Of a DNA stretch of 64,000 bases, positions 50,975 to 61,012 are shown one piece after another. The translations under genes and the position numbers were made by a program. The stretch comes from Anisakis pegreffii (taxonomy: Eukaryota; Nematoda; Chromadorea; Rhabditida; Anisakidae), in assembly GCA_035041965.1 (NCBI GenBank), contig JAPYMA010003011.1:248001-312000 (forward strand), in the 5' to 3' direction. The stretch's first letter is position 1. Each line of letters starts with the position of its first letter. The notes beneath the pieces were generated by a model. It saw only the letters and a list, made by a program, of their open reading frames with translations, searched no databases and was not told the DNA's origin.

Positions 50975-52603
50975 CGATTCGTCACTATCGAGATTCATTG
51001 AATTAAAGCGAAATTATTGAATTGAAACAGGAAACGAACAGATTTGCTCCAAACGATCACATTATTGCCGTACATTTACGTTCATTCAGTTATCATCAAT
51101 TGTGATGTTGCATCAGTTATTGTTGGTGGTAGTATTTGTGTTGAAGATTTGTGACTTCATTTCTCGTTCTCAATTCTGATTGTTGTTTTTTGTTCTTGTT
51201 GAAATATTCAAAAGTACTTGTGAAATAAGTAAAGTTCGTGTGATAGTAAGAAAAGAGCATTTGTAAGGTTCATCGCCCAATCAATCAGTTTCATTTTTTT
51301 CTTGATTTTATCTGATTGCTTGAAAATACGTTTTAATAAACGGTTTTATTGTAGATTTATCTATTGATTATTGAGTAATAAACTGATGACGTTCTTTTTT
51401 TCGGTGAGTTTGGGTAGTCGTTCGGCAGTCAGTGTAGATTTTTGTGTATGACAATGTAATTTCTTGGAATAATTGTTTTCTGCTCACGTTCCTCGAGGAT
51501 TTCAATCCAATTTCCAGTCAAATTTTCATTTCATTCGAATAAATGTAATTCTGCATGTGACAATCAACTGTAAACTTTAACAAGTGAATTATTGAATTAT
51601 TCGCAGTTATTTGATTCAATTACTGAATCGTAAGTGAATTATTCACATCCCGTAGGCTATCGATTGATCTGGTATCAGTTTTTAATGTTTCCAAAGACTT
51701 AGATTGCTATTTGATATATTTGCACTCAACTAGCCAAATAGTGGATAGATTTTGGTATCATTAATATGATCAAATAGATATGAGAGAAAATAAAATCATA
51801 AGTGAATGAATAAAATGTAGATGTGGTTTATTTGCCGTTTTTATGCCCTGTTGTTGTAGCAATTCGATCGTTTTATTATGGCTGATATGAGTTGTACATT
51901 CACATATCCTATGGTCTTTAATCATTCCGTTCATATGATTTCTTCGTTTGCAATTTTCATCCAGCGAATATAGTATGTGATTTTTTTCAAAATATTATTT
52001 CACTTGCGTGCCTCTCCTCAATCTTCAATGACTTAATAAACACAGCTTTGTATTTTAAGTCAGTTATTATAATAAAATGGTTATCGTAAAAGTGCTGTTC
52101 ATTGTTCGAATAGTTTATCAAGAGCGTTTATTGGAATGCAACTGATACTGACGTCTTGATTTACATAGCTATGTTCACTTGTTGCATGCAACTCGGTGGA
52201 CAAAAGGAGTGTTGAATTGATGGTGCGATCAAGTGATAATGTGAGGTACATCCGCGCATCACTGCAAATTATAATAAACAACAAAAGGAAAACCAGCATC
52301 AGTCCAGGGCTTGGAGAGTAGAGTTGGTGACTGACAGCTTTTTTTTTGTCACTTTAAAGTATCGTAAGACAAACAACATGAAAAAATCTTTGTAAACATC
52401 AAAAACAGGACGATAACTGCTAAGAAACATAAGCCATCAATAAATTTATCCCAACACGTGAGAATATCCAGTTGATTTAGAAAATAATTCATGGACATTC
52501 TATCATCATACATAAAATCCTTATTGTTAGTAGTTGTCTGGCGATAACTTTGTCGTGGTATGCGAAATCGCTCGCTTATCTTCAAGAACATCGAAGAGCT
52601 AAA

Positions 52604-53085
52604 TGACATAAAACTGTAAGCTCAAGAAATGAATAGAGTAGAGATTCTTCGGAGAATTATGAATGAGAGCAAATCGGTGATACGGTTGAAGTGAATGAGA
52701 AAATCAGTACTACATAATGAAACTGTAATGTAGTAGGTAACGTAAGGTATGAGAGTAATGAAACATCATGAAAATTAGACATAAAGATCACGTACATTCT
52801 ATGGGAGAAGAAATGTGCATGGAACACACGTAATGCGTGCATACCTTCCGGATTGCTACGCTCACCAGAAACTGTTCGTCTGCATTCTATTCATTATTGC
52901 CGTTCTCTTTTCATTTTTTACATCTGTATCTGATGATGCCTCACCACTCTCAATCCTCGTTTTACTGATTGCATCACTGCTTTATTATGTCGTGATAATT
53001 TTCTCATTCACTTCAAATGCATCACTGAATCACTCTCATTTGTAATTCACCGCAGAATCCTGGCTCTATTCATTCCCGTCATTCG
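52604..53085. mobile_element. Diverged foldback (inverted-repeat) element
   Basis: The reverse complement of about 52604-52775 resembles 52925-53085: both contain ttttctcattcacttcaa, then atcac.g, then ctctcatt, then ..gaatc..., then ctctattcatt. That gives arms of roughly 160 bases around a loop of about 150. The outer part of the left arm is also the dispersed repeat seen at 41156-41227. No ORF for a transposase is visible. This fits an old, non-autonomous inverted-repeat element. Confidence 0.55.
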
Positions 53086-54040
53086 CACTTAATGCAAATT
53101 TTGACTAAAATGGAAGCAGTGTGCAGAAAACGAGTTGCCACAACTCGACAAAATTGATAAGACGCAAGTTGCCTATTCAAATCTTGATAATCTTCAAGTC
53201 CTATTGTGCAGTGCTGATGCAGTCAGAGCGACTTTCGTGGAATGACTATACTTCCACCAAACAAATCTAAACCATCATGTTTCAGATTCTTTTTCAGTGA
53301 TGCGACTTGTGCTGCTAATGTGCATCCTCGGATGAGTTTTCGTCGTTACTGATGAAACTGACTATCTGATCGGAACTGTTGATGAGGAAAGATTATCAAA
53401 AAAGGCGGAGGCAAGCAGAAGTTACTTTGGCCAGCAAAGCCGAAGCCCTTCGAAAGATCACCCATTTATAAGCCAAGGATCTTTGTAGGATAAAACAGCC
53501 TCTTTCGTCAAACAGCCTAAAACATGATTTGCTGCATTCCACCTGATTCAAACAGAAAAGAGTCAAAATGCATAGGAAATGTTCCAATGTGTTTTCAAGG
53601 CAATTCTGTAATAAACAGTTTTGTTGATCACTGCAGTTGAAAGCTGTGCGATCAGTTGATGGTGTTAATACCGGAGAGTTGTTTATCAATGTTCCTGGAG
53701 GGGTGAATTTGTAAGGTATATCTGCTGATTGATTATTATCTATCTAGCTGATTATATTGAGCCTAAAGATTGCTGCAAGGTAACGAATGAGTCTATACAT
53801 CAATCGTAAATCATACGTTGCATTATACTTGAACAGCACAAAAGATATATTCATTGCGAATGCCATTTAGATGATGTTTCTAGTTTATTGCGTTCTCATT
53901 TATATTCAGTCTCATTTTTTTGATCACATTATGTCAAAATCACGAAATTAAGTGATTATTTTTGATGGAAAGCTTACTTTGGTTTTCTTACGACCCGAGC
54001 TTTGCATCTTAAGAAATTGATTTCAGAAAAGGCAGCAATG

Positions 54041-54295
54041 ATGATAACATTAATAATAATGATCAAATAATAGTAATAATACATAAGGTATTGATAATAA
54101 TGGTTAAAATGATAGTAATAATATAACGTAACATTTGTTCCATTATCGTTGTTATTACTATTACTATTGTTAGCATTATTTTTTACATATTTATCGAAAT
54201 GAAATCGATAGCCTGATGACACCATTACGATTTATTACTATTAATCCTTTTGTTGCTAATATTATTTATTATTATTAATATTGTCATAATAGTAT
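54041..54295. repeat. AT-rich trinucleotide-like simple sequence
   Basis: Interrupted aat/ata/gat and att/tta units on both halves of the segment. Confidence 0.6.
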
Positions 54296-55140
54296 AATTA
54301 CTGATTTCTCGTCATAAGAGAACCGAGATAACTTTTCCAGTTTCACTGAATTATCGTCATGAGAAAACACCCAAGAGAAGGATGAAAAATTAATTTGAAT
54401 CTCGTTCATGATAGAAAGTTTCAATGCGAGAGAGGCAAAAATAGAGTTAATGTAAAGGTATAATCCATATCTTAATCCTCCAGTATATCCACTTTAAAGC
54501 CTGCTTTTCAACTTTTTTGTGTTGCTAGAGTGCCCTCAAAAATTTCGCATTTCAATGATACTGATATATTTTCATACATATTAATATTACTGCAACTGAT
54601 ACTTTTACTTCAGTGACATTTTCACTTCTCATGAAAAATTGCTTTGATGTCTTGTAAACATGTTAGACTCGAATGAGACTGGTCGTTCCCAACGGTAACC
54701 AAGCACGTAGTGATTATGTACACTAAATTCAGTTTAAAATTGTTCACAGATTGGTTCTGATGTGCTTGAAATCGGGCTAATTTGCTACTGTCATGTTCGT
54801 TCATTTACGCCACAGATGCGTCTAATACCTATTGTTTTCCTTCTGTTTGAAAGTTCTCGCTTCGAGTGATTTCATTCCTGTGATAGTGAATAAGTAATGA
54901 AGCATTAAACTTAGCTGTTTCGTATTTCAGTAAAAAAGTTGGAGGTTTACAAAGTGAATAAAAAAAGTATCCTGGGGGAATGGGCATCGCTTTGTTGAGA
55001 AGAGCAACGAAATGTAAGGCGCGGTGAGAACCAGTTTCTTTATCATTTCGACTGTAATAATATTTGCTTACAACTGGCAAATTTGGACAGTGTCAAAGGT
55101 CACATATTTATTCACGTAAAGATTGAGCGAAGCAGTTTCA

Positions 55141-57512
55141 GATACAATCATGTCAAGTTGTTCATGACAAGAGAGCAACTGGATCAGTACATTGAGCAGA
55201 ATAAATGGCTGCGTATGCACGAAAATATACGTAAACATAAAGGTGGACTGGCGATTTATTGCCGTTGTAGCGGTAAAAACGGACGGCATCGATGCGGGCA
55301 TAAGATGATGGCTATCCAACGACCTGAGGGTTGTTTTGTGGCAAAGACAACTGATGGAGGAAAAGCGCATAGACACGAGTAATCACTGTTCACTTGTATA
55401 TATTGAGCAAATCTTGACAAAGTATAAAAAGTTTCGTGAAAAAATATTCGCTTGGAGTCACAATACTCAAAAATGACATTACAGTTAATTATCGCGACCA
55501 TTTCAGAGGATTTCTGTAAGAAAGAAACTGCAAGAAGATGCAATATATGAATATTTCAGGAATGGAATAAATCAACCGTCTCAACAGTTTGAACTTCCAT
55601 ATGATGGTGAGATAGCATGGTCATTTATAAAGCCGTTAAATTTTTATAATTCTTTTAAGATTGACCAAATTTACGCATCTTGAAAAGCTAGGCAAAGAGT
55701 TTTAATATCAACTGATTATTCTATAAAACCACTAAGTCTTCATGCGCTTCATTTTCCTCGAATTCATCAATATGTGAAGAATACAGTTATGAGCAATCGA
55801 GCAAACAGTCTTACTTTTTATCCATCAATTTTACAGTTCAAGAAGTGCCTTTCTTCGGCAGGTATCTTTACGAACCAAGAAAATTCTTCACATAATTTGC
55901 CACGCGAAAAATTATTCTCTTCGTTAGTTAAGTATACCGCAGTGTCACTTTATTGTTATGGTCTAAAATGAAAGTACCAATATTATTAAGGTGGTGTAAG
56001 TATTCATCAGTGGCACGACAAAACAAATGATGACACCCAGAAGCGACTCATTACGGAAACAACTACGTTTTCAACTGAACAAATAGACATCTCCTGTTCA
56101 AACGACCTCTCGATTTGCCCAGAGAATCAGACAACTGCAAAGGTAACTGTTAAAACCATTGTTGCACTTGCAGAATACAATGAAAATAGTATTCAAAATG
56201 CGAACTGTATGTGATTTGAAGCCGCTGACAGGATATGGGAAACACTGGATCGCAAAAATTTTGATTTCATAATTTCAGGCTCTAAAAATAGCTGAACATT
56301 AAAAGAAAAGTTTTTCGGACTATTAACGAAATCAATTCATAATTCTAAGGCTCCAATGCCTCAAAGTTCATCGATTTTATTTGCAATTTAAGGTGTACGT
56401 CAACAAATTCAAAAATGACTCATTCGAAGCCCATACCACATCGGCGCCTAAAGCCAGTTCGCTATCTTCATGCTCGAAACCTCTTTGGATTCGTTCCTTT
56501 CGGCTGCATTCATCGTCTAAGAAAAAGGTATCACATGCTTACGCATTCAATTTTGTTGTTTGCGCGACTGCAAAAAAGCTTAATGTGTGACAAACTGAAA
56601 CGAAGTGGAGGATGTCGCTCAGGGATATGTCAGCAGGGTCATCTTCTGGTTCGACCTTTTTATGAATATAAGCACAACATTCAACGACAGTTTAATTGTT
56701 TATAGATGTCATCCGAACATATTAAAAAAGTAACCATCAGCTGACATCGTTTCGGAAAGGTCTTGCAACTGTTCAACTTCGTTTTAATTTGAATTTAATG
56801 TGAATACATTGAATTACTAACTGCAGTTGCTCAAATGATTTCACCAGAGAGAATCATTGCTTTAGAAGCCATCGCGCAAATCGGAATTCGAGCTGCACAA
56901 CGAGTCCTTGATAAAATCAACACTGGAACTGAATGCGAACAAAACTCATCGTTACTACAAGAACAAATGTTCCAGTCATGATTTGTCGAGCAAAACAAGG
57001 TATAATTCGCTAGCTATGTGATCTGGAAGTAGAATGATCTGGAAACATGTTTAGTTTCGAGCTATCATGGTTCATTGTTCTCATCTATTATTCCGTTTTT
57101 CTGTCATCGATGTTTCACGTGTCATCATTCGTTTTCGGAACTCCGGTTATAATAGTGGTGAAGTAATCCTTCTTTATTTCATGGAGTTCATTTAAAGAGA
57201 GTGGATCATGTTTTTTCGTTCTGATGGCGGCATAGTTTATCTCAGATGACACTTTCCGGTACAGCTCGAGATTTTTACAGGCTGTCATTTCAACCGAAAC
57301 CGCACCGTGCCACAGAAGCCGTTCGACGTCGTTCATGGCCAATTGATCAGTCCATTGAAAGCCCTCTTCAATTGCTCAAAAAAGCAAAGTCGACTCTGGT
57401 TGAACGCAGTCAGCTGGCTCAGGCCGAATTTGAAGATATGGTGGTGAAGGTTTTTAATACTCTCGATACTCGTCGACAGAGTCATCTGCTCAAATCACTT
57501 GATATAATTTGA
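55141..57512 (+). CDS. Putative zinc-finger protein with FLYWCH-like module, gene model partial
   Basis: The first visible exon (55141-55378, after a TTTCAG acceptor) encodes FMTREQLDQYIEQNKWLR, then YCRCSGKNGRHRCGHKM, ending AHRHE. The C-x-C ... C ... H-x-H arrangement after a tryptophan is typical of FLYWCH/WRKY-GCM1-type DNA-binding modules, which are common in nematode regulators and Mutator-like transposases. Further exons that fit by phase are 55560-55606, 55991-56142, 56393-56527, 56827-56974 and 57281-57512 (TGA at 57510-57512). The join between 56527 and 56827 needs an exon ending one base into a codon, possibly ending at 56637. The C-terminal part is helical and charged (SPLQLLKKAKSTLVERSQL) and matches nothing I know. 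No initiating exon was found. Whether all pieces are one gene is inference. Confidence 0.5.
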
Positions 57513-58460
57513 GAACGAAACACTTTTTTTTTCAAAAGAATGGTTTTGTAAATATTATCTTGTACAGATTTATGCGTTAATTTTCATATTGAACGTAATT
57601 CCAATTGCGTTTGTGTGCACGTTACCAAGTTTACAACATCATCATCAAATGTATGCAAATGTATCTGTTGAAGAGAAAAGAGCAGCTGCGCTGCACGTCT
57701 AACTAAATCTGTATTTTGCATAAAGTAGCATTTGTTTCTTCTAACGTAAACGATGTATTTCCAACGTTCATCAAGTGTTTTTTTTGTATTCAATGATGAA
57801 ATTTTATATTTTCAATTTATATTGAAAGTATTTCAGTCGAAATGAACTTTATGCAAAGAGTTGTGCACTTTTCGTATTTTTGATTTTTATTATTCGCTAA
57901 AGCTCCTGAGTTAGCCATAAATTATTTCATTCTGGCATTGTTACATTTCACATTGGACAAATTAAACCCACTGCTTATTTGCATTTGATAATCTTTAAGT
58001 AATTGGCACACCATTAAGCTCAACTATTGTTTTCCACGGTTTTACTTGTGAACGGTTCGTTTTGATTTTTCGACGGTGAAATTTTATTTCTTATCAATGT
58101 CTTGATATATTCACTGGAGTTTATCGGATGAAATGATGAGAGAAAGAGATTGTATTCGTTTGAATCACGCAATCTAATTAATCGAGTAATGAGATTCTGA
58201 GGCATATATAGATTACGAAGTGCTCCATTGGTAGAGTTTTTGAATGACCACTCATGTGGAACTATATGGTGAATATGAGTGATCAATAACGTATGTGGTA
58301 TCATTCTTATGGCACAATCCGTGCCATAAAAAGAATTCATTAACTGGAAGGTCTATTAAACCCGTGTTTTGATGTACGCAATTTGGTTGTATACGCGAAG
58401 GCTTCGATGAATTCTAGAAAATCCAGCAATAAGACGCAGGTTATTAAAAGAATCGGTTGA
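57513..58460. other. Intergenic spacer before the R-SNARE gene
   Basis: No recognised gene; 3' UTR of the preceding gene and the promoter of the R-SNARE gene should lie here. Minus-strand frames at 57584-57793 and 58020-58340 stay open for 69 and 106 codons but carry no known motif and no paired exon. Confidence 0.45.
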
Positions 58461-59403
58461 ATGGAACATCCGTTGGAGTTATCGTTTGCTCGATTAGATG
58501 TTATTCATCCGCCGAATGAGAAAATTCACAAGGCCCAAAGGGAGTTAAATGAGGTTGGTTTATTGGACAGTTTAATTGCGATTCGATGACGCAGAAGGGA
58601 TGGAAGATATTAAAAAACATGGGAAAATGTTCGAATATGTAAATGTAGTCACAAATTTGTAGAAAATTTTTGCTGATTTCGAGAAGAGTTGATGAATAAT
58701 GGAATCTTTCACGTCACATAGAAAAAGACAAATATTTTTAGCTGTGATCAACATCCAGCAAGCGATTTCGGCCCTCTTTTCGCCATACCTGTTGCAGATA
58801 TTGTGGATGATTTAGACGCCATTCACAGAAAAAATATATCTTTTTCTATGAATAGTGAGTCATGTGTGAAGCGGGTTCTTTGTAGGTGAAAGGTATTGTT
58901 CGGAATAATATTCAGTTGGTAATGCAACGTAACGAGAAGCTCGATGCACTGAAGGCTCGTGCAGGTTTGAAAACCAGTTGTAATCGCTGTTTGAATGTTT
59001 GACAGCAATATGAAAAATGTTCTCAATGAGTTGCTTGTATGTGCCGATGAGCAAGGTGACATGTGTTCAATAAAGAAACAACTACATTGAATAAAAACGC
59101 ATTCTTTTGTAAAATAATGATATTTTGTTGTGAGTAATTAACCGAGTAATTAAAATACTTTTGTAACTCCTCCATGTACTTTGCCCATGAAAATGATCGA
59201 GCGGAAATCTGCAAACTGGTTAAAATTTTGGAGGTGTGATGGAAGCTGGAGCAGCTCAGTTTACGTTGAATGCAACAAACTTTCGACGTAAACTTTGGTG
59301 GAAAAGTGTTCGGACGATGACAACATTAGTCGCATTGTGCATATTTTCAGTTGTCGGCACTATCGGTAGACCACTTCATTTCCTAATTGCTTCATTTTGT
59401 TGA
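58461..59403 (+). CDS. Synaptobrevin/VAMP-type R-SNARE, three exons, 113 residues
   Basis: Role of the family: vesicle-anchored SNARE that zippers with target Q-SNAREs to drive membrane fusion. Exons 58461-58553, 58886-58964 and 59234-59403 join in phase (0, then one base into a codon). The protein has a short N-terminus (31 residues before the first intron), a SNARE helix from about residue 22 to 75 with the central zero-layer arginine R46 in LVMQRNEKL, then a motif RAGVMEAGAAQF like the family's RADALQAGASQF. The juxtamembrane RRKLWWKS is followed by one membrane span (about 86-102). Length matches small brevins, not longin-type VAMP7. The tail after the span (11 residues) is longer than usual; a GT at 59365 (atcg|gtagac) might instead be a donor to another exon. 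Start: the first ATG, with the exon otherwise matching the family. Confidence 0.88.
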
Positions 59404-59692
59404 AACATTGCTCAGAGCAGAGTAGAATTTGATATGTTGTCAAAGAATTGAGTAACAGACAAAAACGCCTTCAAGAGCGAGGCAAAATGTGCGTATAATA
59501 CGCAAAAAATTTTTTTCAATCTAACAAGCAAGTGAGTTTCTCATAAAGATATTCCATCTGAAATGTATTTCCCAAGTCACTTTCAAATTATTTTGTTTCA
59601 TTCAGAATACTTTCAGTGTATATAATTGGATCAAGCAACAAAAGCAACACATAGTTCAAATGTTTTCGTTTCCTAACAGATAAAGTTTCGCA

Positions 59693-59698
59693 AATAAA
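59693..59698 (+). terminator. Possible polyadenylation signal of the R-SNARE gene
   Basis: AATAAA lies about 290 bases after the stop at 59401-59403. The position is reasonable for a 3' UTR end, but the hexamer is frequent in this AT-rich DNA. Confidence 0.3.
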
Positions 59699-60231
59699 TT
59701 TTTTTCTTGACGTCAGTGATTCAGCCGCATATACGCTGTGATTCAGCTAACGTTTTCCTGAGTGTATCCAGAAGGGACGAAGAATCATCTACTAAAAGTG
59801 CGATTAGAATGAAGCACAGAAAAGTTTCGAGATGTTAAAGGCAAAGTTCCGTGAAATGAGAAAACTGGTACAAAAATATTAGGTTGCGGAACTTGTGTAC
59901 TAGCAATCTATGATTTTATCCACATTAAAAAGCATCCAGCTAATGGTTGTCGAATCCGAAGAATATTTGAGACAAGCACTTTTCATCCGTGTTCAAAGCG
60001 ATTAGGGTTACCGGAAAACCTTATTTCATTCGCATTAAACTCTTCAATCTGCGTCATCAACTAAAATTTCGTTAATAACTTAAGTTCATTTGAAAATTTC
60101 ATTAGTAAATGATCACAAAACAACTTCTCGATTTTGTTGAATATCATTTATTGCAATGGATAATTGTCCGCGAGGAAAGGCGATAGCGGAGGGAATGTAA
60201 TAACTTTTGAGATAATCCATTTCAAATGCAA

Positions 60232-61012
60232 TGAACACATTATTAACTCAACAGAAAGACATAAAATCTTGAGAGGTCTCATGGAAGTGCGCCTTGAGAG
60301 ACTGCGCAGACTGGTGTTCAATCGAAATTGTTTACTGTTTAGCAATAGCACGTGATGGGAAACAGTAGCAAAATGCTGACCAATAATCAGTTCATGTAAT
60401 TCAATGCTACTAATAATCAGTGCTAACTAATTTGTGTTTATGTGATTTGAAATGTATTTCATTAAATTATTTAATGTATTAAATAATTTAATGAAATACA
60501 TTTCAAATTACATGCCAGCGTTGTTTGACACAGCTAATTGCACAGGAAGTTGAACGCTGCGATAAGTGTGATAATTAGTGGAATAAATTTCGCTCAGTTA
60601 TTGCCGTTAATGAATACGATGATGATGCAATAAAGCGGTTCCGTTTAAATGAATATTCCAATTACGTCTGTAAAATCATAGCATGATATCTGAAGATATA
60701 GAGAAGCATTAATGAAAAAGAAGCATTTGTTCAGCAATTCACAAATTGCTCATTACTGGCGTACCGATCGTTCGAGATGCTCCTAGCGTTCACCGCTGTC
60801 GTTAAAAAATGAGGTGAGTCAAGTGAACAATTCGAATTTGTTTTCAAGTGGGCAAGACACAAAACTGATTATTAGTTATGATTTTGCTACTGTTTCCCAC
60901 CACGTGCTATTGAGTAAGCAATTTCGTTTGAACACCAATCTGAGCAATCTCTCAAAATTCCATGAGACCTGTCAAGATTTTATGTCTTTTTGTTGAGTTA
61001 ATAATGTGTTCA
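60232..61012. mobile_element. Foldback/MITE-like element with arms of about 150-160 bases
   Basis: 60232-60392 and the reverse complement of 60863-61012 align from tgaacacattattaactcaa through gacataaaatcttga, ggtctcatggaa, ggtgttcaa.cgaaatt, aatagcacgtg and tgggaaacagtagcaaaat to taataatcagtt. Only scattered substitutions and short indels interrupt the match. The similarity stops sharply at the outer ends. The interior of about 470 bases contains a separate near-perfect palindrome (60445-60508) and no transposase frame. This is the structure of a non-autonomous terminal-inverted-repeat or foldback element. A flanking target duplication is not evident. Confidence 0.75.
60445..60508. repeat. 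64-base near-perfect palindrome
   Basis: Two 31-base arms are exact reverse complements around a central GT at 60476-60477. The outer part reads atttgaaatgtatttcatt. It sits inside the foldback element at 60232-61012 and would extrude as a cruciform or fold as a hairpin when transcribed. Confidence 0.9.

Larger units (their letters stand above)
50975..55140. other. Intergenic region
   Basis: No recognisable gene. It holds the 3' UTR of the membrane-protein gene, a foldback-type repeat at 52604-53085, and AT-rich simple sequence near 54040-54295. Small frames are chance-like. The 97-codon minus-strand frame at 53396-53689 has no recognised motif. Confidence 0.5.

Noticed and set aside
53396..53689. 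97-codon minus-strand frame suspected to be transposase debris
   Set aside because: No catalytic motif or terminal repeats could be identified.
58020..58340. 106-codon minus-strand frame next to the R-SNARE gene
   Set aside because: No domain, no splice partners, and it overlaps the likely promoter of the R-SNARE gene; probably chance.
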